NCBI RefSeq assembly: GCF_030652515.1
Contig: NZ_JAUSAR010000217.1
Coordinates: forward strand, 37,670-101,669
Source of the DNA: Aquabacterium sp.
GTDB taxonomy: Bacteria > Pseudomonadota > Gammaproteobacteria > Burkholderiales > Burkholderiaceae_C
Direction of reading: 5' to 3'
Length of the DNA stretch: 64,000 nucleotides
A program made the translations under genes and the position numbers. This document shows, one piece after another, positions 51,084 through 60,500 of this stretch (position 1 is its first letter; the number at the start of each line of letters is the position of its first letter). The notes under the pieces are model-generated. The model saw only the letters and a list, made by a program, of their open reading frames with translations. It was not told where the DNA came from and ran no database searches.

Positions 51084-52412
51084 TCAAGCGGCCACTTCGT
51101 GGGCCACCTGCCCGGCCACCAAGGTCAGGCGGACGCGGCCCGGTAGGTCGGTGCCCGACACCTCGAAGGCAAAGGGGGTGTGCTTGCCCTGGCTGGTCAA
51201 GGTGCCCGGCTCAGCCTGCCAGCGCACGGCCGGATCGAAGATGCAGACATCGGCCACGCCGCCCTGCACCAGTCGCCCAGCGCTGGATGACAGCGAGCCG
51301 AGCGCATCGCCCAGCACTTTGACAGGTCCACAAGTGACGGCCGACAAGGCCTGGCGCAAGCGGGCTGGGTTGGCGGGCTGTTCGTGGTCAGCGCCGGCCC
51401 ATTTCAGGGCCAGGCTCAAGAGCAACTCCAGGCCCGTAGCGCCGGGTTCTGCCTCGCCAAAAGGCAGGGTCTTTTCGTCTTCGCTGACCGGGGTGTGGTC
51501 GGACACCAGGGCGTCCAGCGTGCCGTCGGCCAGACCGGCCTGCAGGGCGTCGCGGTCACGGCCTTGGCGCAAAGGCGGGTTCAGGCGCATGGCGGGGTTG
51601 AAGTAACCGATGTCCACGTCGGTCAGCAGCAGGGAATTGATGCTGACATCGGCGGTGATGGGCAGGTTCTGGGCCTTGGCCTGGCGGATCAGATCGACAC
51701 CCGCCGCGCTGGAAATGCGGCACAGGTGCACGCGGGCGCCAGTGGCGCGCACCAGTTCGATGATGGTGTGCAGGGCGATGGTTTCGGCGCTGACTGGCAC
51801 GCCGGACAGGCCCAGGCGGGTAGCGACCGGGCCGCTGGCGGCCACGCCCTTGCCCAGCCAGGCATCTTGCGGACGCAACCAGACGGTGTAGCCAAAGGTG
51901 GCAGCGTATTGCAGGGCGCGTTGCAGCACCTGGGTGTCGCGGATGGGCACCTCGGCCTGCGAGTAGCCCACGCAGCCTGCTTCGTGCAGCTCGGCCATCT
52001 CGGTGAGGTTTTCGCCCTTCAGGCCTCGGGTTAGCGCACCCAGGGGGAAGAGTCGGCAGCGGCTGAGTTTGCGGGCGCGAAACTTGAGCATCTCGACCAG
52101 GCCGGGTTCGTCCAGCGTGGGATCGGTGTCGGGCAGGCAGACCACACTGGTCACCCCACCGGCGGCGGCGGCGGCCAGTTCGGATTCGAGCATGCCTTCG
52201 TGTTCGTGGCCGGGTTCGCGCAGGCGCACGGCCAGATCAACCAGGCCGGGGGCGACGATCAGGCCGGTGGCGTCGATGGTTCGGTCGGGCGCGAAATCAG
52301 CCTTGGCGTCGCCAATGGCGGTGATGCGGCCGCCGGTGATGGCCAAGTCACCGATCTGATCGAGGCCGGAGGCAGGGTCGACCAGGCGGCCGTTCTTGAT
52401 GAGGATTTTCAT
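51084..52412 (-). CDS. pyrX: Non-catalytic dihydroorotase-like protein PyrX (PyrC')
   Basis: 442 aa from the ATG at 52412. It has the amidohydrolase fold and the dihydroorotase sequence LVDLAVRLREPG, but the metal-binding H-x-H is replaced (Ala61 and Arg63), so it should not hydrolyse dihydroorotate. In Pseudomonas and relatives such inactive copies assemble with PyrB and are needed for aspartate transcarbamoylase activity. Directly follows pyrB with a 7-bp gap. A true pyrC must lie elsewhere. Later residues of the barrel, such as VSDHTPV, are retained. Confidence 0.9.
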   Translation of the reverse strand: MKILIKNGRLVDPASGLDQIGDLAITGGRITAIGDAKADFAPDRTIDATGLIVAPGLVDLAVRLREPGHEHEGMLESELAAAAAGGVTSVVCLPDTDPTLDEPGLVEMLKFRARKLSRCRLFPLGALTRGLKGENLTEMAELHEAGCVGYSQAEVPIRDTQVLQRALQYAATFGYTVWLRPQDAWLGKGVAASGPVATRLGLSGVPVSAETIALHTIIELVRATGARVHLCRISSAAGVDLIRQAKAQNLPITADVSINSLLLTDVDIGYFNPAMRLNPPLRQGRDRDALQAGLADGTLDALVSDHTPVSEDEKTLPFGEAEPGATGLELLLSLALKWAGADHEQPANPARLRQALSAVTCGPVKVLGDALGSLSSSAGRLVQGGVADVCIFDPAVRWQAEPGTLTSQGKHTPFAFEVSGTDLPGRVRLTLVAGQVAHEVAA

Positions 52413-52419
52413 GTCGGGT

Positions 52420-53391
52420 TCAAGCCTCGTTGCCGGCAATGATGGACATCACGGCCATGCGCACGGCGATGCCGAAGGTGACCTGGGGCAGGATGACGCT
52501 TTGCTTGCCATCGGCCACGGCAGAGTCAATCTCGACGCCACGGTTGATGGGGCCAGGGTGCATGACGATGGCATCGGGCTTGGCGTGGGCCAGCTTTTCT
52601 TCGGTCAGGCCGAACTCTTTGAAGAACTCGCCCGCGCTGGGCAGCATGCCGCCAGACATGCGTTCGTTCTGCAGGCGGAGCATGATGATGACGTCGGCGT
52701 CCTTGATGCCTTCGACCATGTCGTGGCAGACGCGCACGCCCATGTCGCGCAGGTCGCCGGGCACCAGGGTGCGGGGGCCAACCACGCGCACTTCGGGCAC
52801 GCCCAAGGTGGTCAGCGCATGGATGTTGGAGCGGGCCACGCGCGAATGCACGATGTCGCCCACGATGGCCACGGTCAGGTTGCTGAAATCCTTCTTGTAG
52901 TGCCGGATGGTGAACATGTCCAGCAAGGCCTGCGTGGGGTGCGCATGGCGGCCATCACCGGCGTTGACCACGTGCACGTGCGGGGCCACGTGCTGGGCGA
53001 TCAGGTAAGGCGCGCCCGATTCGGCGTGGCGCACCACGAACATGTCGGCGTGCATCGCGCTCAGGTTGGCGATGGTGTCGAGCAGGCTTTCACCTTTCGA
53101 TGCAGACGAGCGCGCGATGTCGAGGTTGATCACGTCGGCGCTCAGGCGCTTGGCGGCGATCTCGAAGGTGGTGCGCGTGCGCGTGCTGTTCTCGAAAAAC
53201 AGGTTGAACACGCTCTTGCCGCGCAGCAGCGGCACCTTCTTGACCTCGCGGTCGTTGACGCTCAGGAACGTCTCGGCGGTGTCCAGGATCTTGTGGATCA
53301 CGGCCTTGGGCAGGCCTTCGGTGGACAACAGATGGATCAGCTCGCCGTGGCCGTTGAGCTGGGGATTGCGGTGGCGCTTGGTGGTCGTCAT
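52420..53391 (-). CDS. pyrB: Aspartate carbamoyltransferase catalytic subunit
   Basis: 323 aa. [19 protein letters not shown] (carbamoyl-phosphate site), [16 protein letters not shown] and [12 protein letters not shown] are the classic PyrB motifs. It catalyses the first committed step of pyrimidine synthesis, and with PyrX should form the large class A type complex. There is no pyrI in the window. Overlaps pyrR by 4 bp. Confidence 0.95.
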   Translation of the reverse strand: MTTTKRHRNPQLNGHGELIHLLSTEGLPKAVIHKILDTAETFLSVNDREVKKVPLLRGKSVFNLFFENSTRTRTTFEIAAKRLSADVINLDIARSSASKGESLLDTIANLSAMHADMFVVRHAESGAPYLIAQHVAPHVHVVNAGDGRHAHPTQALLDMFTIRHYKKDFSNLTVAIVGDIVHSRVARSNIHALTTLGVPEVRVVGPRTLVPGDLRDMGVRVCHDMVEGIKDADVIIMLRLQNERMSGGMLPSAGEFFKEFGLTEEKLAHAKPDAIVMHPGPINRGVEIDSAVADGKQSVILPQVTFGIAVRMAVMSIIAGNEA

Positions 53392-53903
53392 TCGACCCTC
53401 TCGAAATGGAACTGGAAACGACCGTCGTCGGCGCGGACCAGGGACACGCGCTGGTCCGCCGGCAAGGTGATGCGGGCGGCAGACAAGGCGGGCTCAATCG
53501 GCAGCTCGCGCCCGCCACGGTCGACCAGCACCGCCAGGGTGACACTGGCCGGGCGGCCGAAATCGAACATCTCGTTGATGACGGCGCGGATGGTGCGCCC
53601 GGTGTAGAGCACGTCGTCGATCAGCAGGATGTGGCGGCTTTCGACGGAAAACGGCAGGTGCGTGGCGTCGGTGGTGGCGGCCATGCCGCGCGAGCCGAAA
53701 TCGTCACGGTGCAGGGCTGACGAGATAACGCCGTGGGGCTCGGTGCGGCCCAGATCCTGGCTCAGGCGCTCGGCCAACCAGGCGCCGCCCGACCAGATGC
53801 CCACGAGGGCCGTGTCCGCCGAAACGATGCGGCGAACGCCAGACAGCAAGTTGGCGTAAAGCGCCTCGGCGTCCAGGTGCAGGGTGTGTTGCTGATCGCT
53901 CAC
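53388..53903 (-). CDS. pyrR: PyrR, pyr operon regulator / uracil phosphoribosyltransferase
   Basis: 171 aa. The PRPP-binding motif [16 protein letters not shown] and the type I phosphoribosyltransferase fold are clear, as is [15 protein letters not shown] near the start. In Firmicutes PyrR controls attenuation; in proteobacteria it may act only as the enzyme or bind mRNA. I see no PyrR-binding loop in the 4-bp overlaps around it, since the genes are packed without gaps. Overlaps ruvX and pyrB by 4 bp each. Confidence 0.92.
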   Translation of the reverse strand: MSDQQHTLHLDAEALYANLLSGVRRIVSADTALVGIWSGGAWLAERLSQDLGRTEPHGVISSALHRDDFGSRGMAATTDATHLPFSVESRHILLIDDVLYTGRTIRAVINEMFDFGRPASVTLAVLVDRGGRELPIEPALSAARITLPADQRVSLVRADDGRFQFHFERVE

Positions 53904-54322
53904 TCAGGCCCCTTTGAAAGGTCGGAAGGTTCAGGATGTTCGTTGAAAAACTGCTGAAGCAGGATGGCGGCGGAAGCGGCGTCCAGGTCGCGGGCACCAT
54001 CAGCATGAGCCTCGGTGGTGGAATAGCGCTCGTCCACCTCGTGCACGGGCAGCTTGAAGCGGCCTTGCAACTGGCGGGCAAAGCGGCGCGCGCGCAGGGT
54101 ATTTTCGTGCTCGGCGCCATCGGGGTGGAAAGGCACGCCCACCACCAGGGCATTCGGTTGCCACTCGTCGATCAGGCTGCCGATCTGGGCGAAACGGGCA
54201 TCGCCATCGGCCGCGATGGTGCGAAGGGGCTGGGCCTGGCGCAGCAAGGTGTTGCCGCTGGCCACGCCCACGCGCTTGAGGCCGTAGTCGAAGGCCAGGT
54301 AGCTTTGAACGGCCACGCTCAT
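53900..54322 (-). CDS. ruvX: Putative Holliday junction resolvase RuvX (YqgF)
   Basis: 140 aa. The RNase H-like opening YLAFDYGLKRVGVASGN, the central VVGVPFHPDG and the late VDERYSTTEAH are family motifs. YqgF acts in 16S rRNA 5'-end processing or DNA recombination; it is essential in some bacteria. Overlaps yqgE and pyrR by 4 bp each. Confidence 0.93.
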   Translation of the reverse strand: MSVAVQSYLAFDYGLKRVGVASGNTLLRQAQPLRTIAADGDARFAQIGSLIDEWQPNALVVGVPFHPDGAEHENTLRARRFARQLQGRFKLPVHEVDERYSTTEAHADGARDLDAASAAILLQQFFNEHPEPSDLSKGPE

Positions 54323-54903
54323 CCGTGTCCGGCCTCGGAGGTCAACATGCTGCGGTCAATGCCCAGCAGGGACAGGGCGCGGTCGTAGCGTTCCTCGACC
54401 GGGGTGTCAAAGATGACGGCGGGCTCGGCGGTGACGTTGAGCCAGCCATTGCGGCCTAGCTCGTCCTCCAATTGCCCAGCACCCCAGCCCGAGTAGCCCA
54501 GGGTGATGAAGACCCGGCTGGGCCCGGCGCCGTTTGACAGGGCCTCGAGCACGTCGCGCGAAGTGGTCATTTCCAGGCCGCCGGGGATCTTCAAGGTGGA
54601 GCTGTAGTGCCCCCCTTCCGCGTCGAGGCTGTCGTGCAGGACAAAGCCGCGCTCGGTTTGCACCGGGCCGCCGAAGTAGACTGGCCGGGACGCCAAGTCC
54701 TCGCGGTCCAGGCTCAGGTCCACTTTTTCAAAGAGATTTCGCAGATTGATGTCGATGGGACGGTTGATGACGAGGCCCAAAGCCCCGTTTTCAGTGTGTT
54801 CACAGAGGTAGACAACCGCGCCCGCAAAGTTGCCATCGGTCATACCGGGCATGGCAATGAGGAACTGGTTGCTCAGATCGATAGAGGGTGCGCCTTCAGA
54901 CAT
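54319..54903 (-). CDS. yqgE: UPF0301 protein YqgE (AlgH)
   Basis: 194 aa. NQFLIAMPGMTDGNFAGAVVYLCEHTENGALGLVINRP is the family start, and the later LGYSGWGAGQLEDELGRNGWL is highly conserved. The precise function is unknown; the Pseudomonas member was called AlgH. First gene of the operon, starting 20 bp from the divergent photolyase gene. Confidence 0.93.
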   Translation of the reverse strand: MSEGAPSIDLSNQFLIAMPGMTDGNFAGAVVYLCEHTENGALGLVINRPIDINLRNLFEKVDLSLDREDLASRPVYFGGPVQTERGFVLHDSLDAEGGHYSSTLKIPGGLEMTTSRDVLEALSNGAGPSRVFITLGYSGWGAGQLEDELGRNGWLNVTAEPAVIFDTPVEERYDRALSLLGIDRSMLTSEAGHG

Positions 54904-54923
54904 GCCATGATTTTAGACCCCAC

Positions 54924-56408
54924 ATGACCACTCAGTTTGATTCCGCCCTTGTCTGGTTCCGCCGCGACCTGCGCAGCACCGACCACGCCGCCCTGCACTA
55001 CGCCCTGAAACAGGCCAGGCGCGTGTGGTGCGTGTTCGTTTTTGACACCGACATCCTGGACCCCCTGCCCCGCGCAGACCGCCGGGTGGTCTTCATCCGT
55101 GACAGCCTGGTCGAGCTGGACGAGGCCCTGCGCCAACTGGCCAGCGCGCGGGAAGCCCCCCACGCTCAAGACGCGGGTTTGATCGTTTTGCACGGCAGCG
55201 CACTCACGGAAATCCCCCGCCTGGCCCAGCAACTGGGCGTTCAGGCCGTGTTCGCCAACCACGACGACGAGCCCGCCGCCCTGGCGCGCGACGCCAAAGT
55301 GCGCGGCAAGTTGAGCGACGTGGGCGCGGCACTCTTCACGTCCAAAGACCACGTGATTTTCGAGCGCAACGAGATCCTGACCGGCAACGACACACCCTAT
55401 GGCGTCTTCACGCCCTACAAAAACAACTGGCTGAAGAAGATTGACGAGTTTTACGTCAAGGCTTACCCGGGGGCCAGCCATGCGCAGCACTTGGCGGCCA
55501 TTCCGGCCCATGTCGGCATGAAAGCGGCCAATGGAGCGCGCCTGCCCAGCCTGGGTGAACTTGGCTTCGAAGCCACCGAGGCCCTGAAAGTGCCCGCCGG
55601 CATGAGTGGCGCCCAAGCGCTGCTGGATGATTTCCTGGATCGCATGGACCACTACCGCGACACGCGTGACTTCCCCGGCGTGAAAGGGCCCAGCTACCTG
55701 TCCACCCACCTGCGCTTTGGCACGGTGTCGATCCGCCTGCTGGCCAAGCTGGCCTGGGACCGCAGCAAGGCCGGCTCTGTCGGCGCGCAAACCTGGTTGT
55801 CCGAGCTGATCTGGCGCGATTTTTACCACCAGGTCATGCACCACCACCCCCATGTGATCGGGCACAGCTTCAAACGCGAATACGACAAGATCAAGTGGAT
55901 GAGCGGTGCCAAGGCCGAAGCGCGTTTTGCCGCCTGGTGCGGGGGGCGCACCGGATACCCCCTGGTGGACGCCGCCATGCGCCAGATCAACCAGACCGGC
56001 TACATGCACAACCGCCTGCGCATGGTGGTGGCCAGCTTTTTGATCAAGGATCTGGGCATCGACTGGCGCTGGGGCGAACGCTACTTTGCCGAGAAACTGC
56101 TGGATTTCGACCTGGCCGCCAACAACGGTGGCTGGCAATGGGCCGCCTCCACGGGCTGCGATGCGCAACCCTATTTCCGCATCTTCAACCCCATCAGCCA
56201 AAGCCAGAAATTCGATGCAGCCGGCAAGTTCATCCGCCGCTACGTGCCCGAGCTGGCCCACCTGAGCGACAAAGCCATCCACGCCCCCTGGCAAGGTGAC
56301 CTGGGCGATGCGGTGGACTACCCACCGCCCATCGTTCAGCACGACGAGGCCCGGGCAGAAACCCTGGAACGTTACGCGGTGGTCAAAAGCGGCGAGAAGC
56401 CACGCTGA
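54924..56408 (+). CDS. phrB: Deoxyribodipyrimidine photolyase
   Basis: 494 aa from the ATG at 54924. The N-terminal antenna domain begins WFRRDLRSTDHAALHYAL. The C-terminal FAD domain has the DNA- and FAD-binding segments SYLSTHLRFGTVSIR, TGYMHNRLRMVVASFLIKDLGIDWRWGERYF and GGWQWAASTGCDAQPYFRIFNP. It repairs cyclobutane pyrimidine dimers using blue light. All residues typical of class I CPD photolyases seem present. Divergent with the yqgE operon. Confidence 0.95.
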   Translation: MTTQFDSALVWFRRDLRSTDHAALHYALKQARRVWCVFVFDTDILDPLPRADRRVVFIRDSLVELDEALRQLASAREAPHAQDAGLIVLHGSALTEIPRLAQQLGVQAVFANHDDEPAALARDAKVRGKLSDVGAALFTSKDHVIFERNEILTGNDTPYGVFTPYKNNWLKKIDEFYVKAYPGASHAQHLAAIPAHVGMKAANGARLPSLGELGFEATEALKVPAGMSGAQALLDDFLDRMDHYRDTRDFPGVKGPSYLSTHLRFGTVSIRLLAKLAWDRSKAGSVGAQTWLSELIWRDFYHQVMHHHPHVIGHSFKREYDKIKWMSGAKAEARFAAWCGGRTGYPLVDAAMRQINQTGYMHNRLRMVVASFLIKDLGIDWRWGERYFAEKLLDFDLAANNGGWQWAASTGCDAQPYFRIFNPISQSQKFDAAGKFIRRYVPELAHLSDKAIHAPWQGDLGDAVDYPPPIVQHDEARAETLERYAVVKSGEKPR

Positions 56409-56417
56409 ACCGGGCGC

Positions 56418-57512
56418 TCAGAACAACTCGATCTTGCCGACCTTGTCGCCTTCGGTGGTGATGATGCCCTGGCTGACCAGGTTCTCGAAACACAAGGTTT
56501 GATTGCGGCCCTGGCGCTTGGCCTGGTAGACGGCCTGGTCCGCGCGTGAGAAAGCGGCGCTGGGCGTGTCGTGCGGGTGAACGCCAGTGAAGCCCAGGCT
56601 GACCGTGACCTGCCCCACTTGCGGAAAAGCATAGGCCTGCATGTTCTGGCGGAAGCGCTCGAACACACGGAAGGCGTGCTTCTCGGTACCGCCACGCAAC
56701 AGCACCACGAACTCCTCGCCGCCAAAGCGGAACAGGCGGTCGTAGTGGCGAAAGGTCTGGCGCATGATCCGCGCCACCAGCACCAGCACTTCATCGCCGA
56801 TCAAATGGCCGAAGCCGTCGTTGACCAGCTTGAAGTGGTCGATGTCGATCACGCCGAGCCAGAAGGTGTCCATCTGCGAACCACGGCGCTCGGCTTCGCT
56901 TTCGGCCTCCTCGGTGCTCAATTGCACCGGCATCGAGGCCTTCAGGAACGTGGCGTCAAAAGTCTGGCGGTTGAGCAAACCGGTGAGGGAATCACGCTGA
57001 CTGGATTCCAGCAAGTTCTGGAAATTGCCAAACACGCGCAGCAAGGTCTGCATGGAGCGCAGGTCGCGCAAGGGCAAGGCCTGGGCCGAGCGCACTTCCA
57101 GCACGCCGGATTGGCCCAACTCGGCGTGCAAGGTCAGCACCGTCAACCAGGTGGCATCGTCCGCCGAGGGGCCGTCCTCGGCTTCATTCAAGGCGCGCTG
57201 GACCAGCATGCGCGAGACCAAGGCTTCTTCCCGGGCAGGAAAGTCCTCCAGGAAAGGCATGGTGTCGGGGTCCAACCAGGGCGGATCGCTGACGGTCAAG
57301 CGACCACGCCGCGCCAGGCCGGAACAAGACCAGTGCTGGTCCGTGCCTTCCTGGCCGAGAACACGGTAAACACCCACGCTGGAGGCATTCAGCAACTCGA
57401 GGACGCTTTGGGCCAGCGACACATCCAACAGCTCACGATCGCGCTGGGCGGTCAGGTGAGCCAGTTGATCGATCGCACTGGTGTCGGTGTCCACAAACTC
57501 AGGCAGCGCCAC
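56418..57512 (-). CDS. Diguanylate cyclase overlapping the end of chpA
   Basis: 364 aa from a GTG at 57512. The N-terminal 160 residues form a GAF-like sensor without membrane helices (LLNASSVGVYRVLGQ, LARRGRLTVSDP). The GGDEF domain (about 185-360) has the active GGEEF variant FRFGGEEFVVLL. It should make cyclic di-GMP. The gene starts 14 bases inside chpA, so it is probably the next gene of the Pil-Chp operon and may link twitching motility to c-di-GMP. A downstream start is possible. Confidence 0.85.
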   Translation of the reverse strand: MALPEFVDTDTSAIDQLAHLTAQRDRELLDVSLAQSVLELLNASSVGVYRVLGQEGTDQHWSCSGLARRGRLTVSDPPWLDPDTMPFLEDFPAREEALVSRMLVQRALNEAEDGPSADDATWLTVLTLHAELGQSGVLEVRSAQALPLRDLRSMQTLLRVFGNFQNLLESSQRDSLTGLLNRQTFDATFLKASMPVQLSTEEAESEAERRGSQMDTFWLGVIDIDHFKLVNDGFGHLIGDEVLVLVARIMRQTFRHYDRLFRFGGEEFVVLLRGGTEKHAFRVFERFRQNMQAYAFPQVGQVTVSLGFTGVHPHDTPSAAFSRADQAVYQAKRQGRNQTLCFENLVSQGIITTEGDKVGKIELF

Positions 57513-60500
57513 TCACACCTGCCGCCTCTCGCTGCAAGGCGTAGCGGGCCACCAGGGCCAGCAGTTCTTCTTCACCGTAAGGCTTGCCCAGGTAATGGTT
57601 GGCGCCCAGCTGCGTGGCGTAATCGCGGTGCTTCTGGGCAATGCGCGAAGAAATCATCACCACCGGCAGTTGCTTCCAGCGGTCGTTGCCACGGATGTTG
57701 CGCACCAGGTCGAAGCCATCCATGCGCGGCATCTCGATGTCGGACAACACCACCACGGGGACTTCTTCGGCCAGACGCTCCAACGCGTCCATGCCATCCT
57801 TGGCCAGCACGACACGGTAGCCTTCACGCGTCAGCAGGCGCTGCGTGACGCGGCGCACGGTCAGAGAATCGTCGACCACCAGAACCAGTGGCGGCAAGGC
57901 TTCTACAGCCACCGCCTCAGCCTGCTGTGCTTCGGTTTCTTCGCCGTTGGCCACCGCGTGCAAAGCGGCCTTGGTGTAGGCCTGGGCCACATCGCCATAG
58001 ACCGTGGCCAAGGCCACCGGGTTGTAGATCAGCGAGACGGCACCCGAGGCCAGCAAGGTCATGCCCGCCAAGCCCGGCAGGCGCGACAGCTGCGGCCCCA
58101 GGTTCTTGACGACCACTTCATGGTTGCCCAGCACTTCGTCCACGTGCATGGCGATGCGCTGCTGCGCCGAGCGCACCACGATCACTGGCAGCGAACGGCC
58201 TTCGGCCACACCACGCGGGCTGTTCTGCAGCAAGGCGCCCAGCCAGTAGAAGGGCAGGACCAGGTCGGCGAACTGGTAGGTGCCGAACTCGTAGGCCTGC
58301 TCCACCTCGGCGGGTTTGGCGCGGCGCACCATTTCGATCAAGTGGGTGGGCACGGCCACGGTCACATCACCGCAACGCAGCATCACCACCTTGGTGACCG
58401 CCGTGGTCAAAGGCAGGACCAGCTTGAAGCTGGTGCCCTGGCCTGCCGCCGTGGAGGTTTCGATGCGACCGCCCATGGCGTTCACTTCGGAGCGCACCAC
58501 GTCCATGCCGATGCCGCGACCGGCCAACTCGGTGACCGTGTCGGCCGTCGAGAAGCCGGGCGTGAAAATCATCTGGGCCAATTCGCCGGGCGGCACGTCC
58601 GCGTCAGGCTGGATCAGGCCCATGGCCACGGCCTTCTGGCGGATGCGGTCCAGGTTCAGGCCAGCGCCGTCATCACGGAATTCGAGCGAGACTTCATTGC
58701 CTTCCTGGCGCAGGGACACGATCACCAAGCCCGCCGGGTCTTTGCCCGCGGCCTGGCGCACGGCCGGGACCTCGATGCCGTGGGTGATGCAATTGCGCAG
58801 CAAGTGCTCGAAAGCGCCGGTCATCCGCTCCAGCACGCCCCGGTCGACTTCGGTGGCGCCGCCCACGATGTCCAGCTTGACCTGCTTGCCGGTTTCCTTG
58901 GCGGCTTGGCGCACCACGCGGTACAGGCGGTCAGACAGGCCTTCGAACTCGACCATGCGCGTGCGCAACAGGTCGTCCTGCAAGTCGCGCGTCAAACGGG
59001 CTTGCGCGGCCAATTGGTCTTCGGCGACTTCGAGCGTGCGGTTCAGGGAGCGCTGCACCGTGGCCACGTCGTTCACCGACTCGGCCATCATGCGGGTCAA
59101 TTCCTGGAAGCGCGTGTAGCGGTCGAACTCCAGAGGATCGAAGTTCTGGCTGGCGGCACGGGCGGCTTCCAGGCGGGTGTTGAGCTGCGTGTCGGCTTGC
59201 AGTTCGATGTCGCGCAGTTGCTGCCGCAGCCGGCCCAAGTTGTCGGTGAGGTCGGTGAGCGAGCCACGAATCTGGCCCACTTGCGAGGCGATCCGGGTGC
59301 GGGCAATGCTGACCTCGCCAGCGTGGTTCACCAAACGGTCCAGCAGTTGCGGGCGCACGCGCACCACGGCTTGCACGGCGGCCTGCGTGTTGTCGCGCTT
59401 GGGCGCCACGGTCAGGCGGCGGCCGTTGTTGGCCAGGGTGGTCCAGTCGATCACCGCGGGAAGCGCCGCGGCGGCGCCAGTCACGTCTGCGGTGGCAGCC
59501 TCGACCGGCATCGGCAGGTCACCGGGCGCCAGTGGGCTCACAACATCCGCAGGCAGCGACTCGACCACACGCGACACCGTTTCGACCGGCTCGGCCGGTG
59601 GCAGTGGCTTGCTGACCTCGGCGTTGTAAGTCTGCGCATCACGCTGAGACAGGGCTTCGAACTCTTCAACCAGCGCATCAACGCGGGCTTCCAGGGGCTC
59701 GACGTCGTCACGGGTGATCGTGTCCAGGCCGATCAGGTGCTCGATGGTGGTTTCAAGGCGGTGGGCCAACTCGCCCAGGCGCATGGCCCCGGCCAGGCGC
59801 GCGCCACCCTTGAAGGTGTGCAGCGTGCGCATGCACGCGGCGGGCGCGGCGGGGTGCGTGGGCTGCTCCAGCCACTCGCGCATCTGGCTGGCCAGCTGGG
59901 GCAGCAACTCCTGCGCTTCTTCTTCGAAAATCGGGAAGAGGTCGGGATCCACGGCGTCGTGGGCTTCCAGGTCGTCGCGGTCGTCCAGGCCGGTGATGCT
60001 GTCGGCCTTGCGCATGACGGGCGCCGCAGCGGCGGGCAACACCTCGGGCAGCGAATCCAGCGACTTGATCTCGGCCTGGCCCAAAGGGCTGGGTTGGGTC
60101 GGGACCACTTCGTCGTGCGAAGACTGGTCAAACGACGAATCAGGCACCGCCGATTCATCGACCGAATGCACCAGGCGCAGGTGCCCATGGCTGCGGTTCT
60201 CTTCCGAACCAGGCTGGCCTTCCTCGCCCTCGCCGGTGTCGAGTTCGCCCAGCAGGCTGCGCGCTTCCAGGCGGCGCGAGGCGGTGTGGTCGTACACCTC
60301 CAGGCGGCGCATCAGGTCGTCGTTCGGGGTCTTGAGGAAACCGGCAGCGAACTGGTGCAAAAGATGGCGGATGTCGTCGGCCGCTTCGTTGAACAAGGCG
60401 GCCACCTCGGGCTCGCCGCGGCCCAAAGCATGGGCGCGCATCAGGCTGTGCTCCAGCAGACGCGCCAGTTGCGACAACTCGGCATAGCCCACGGTGGCGG

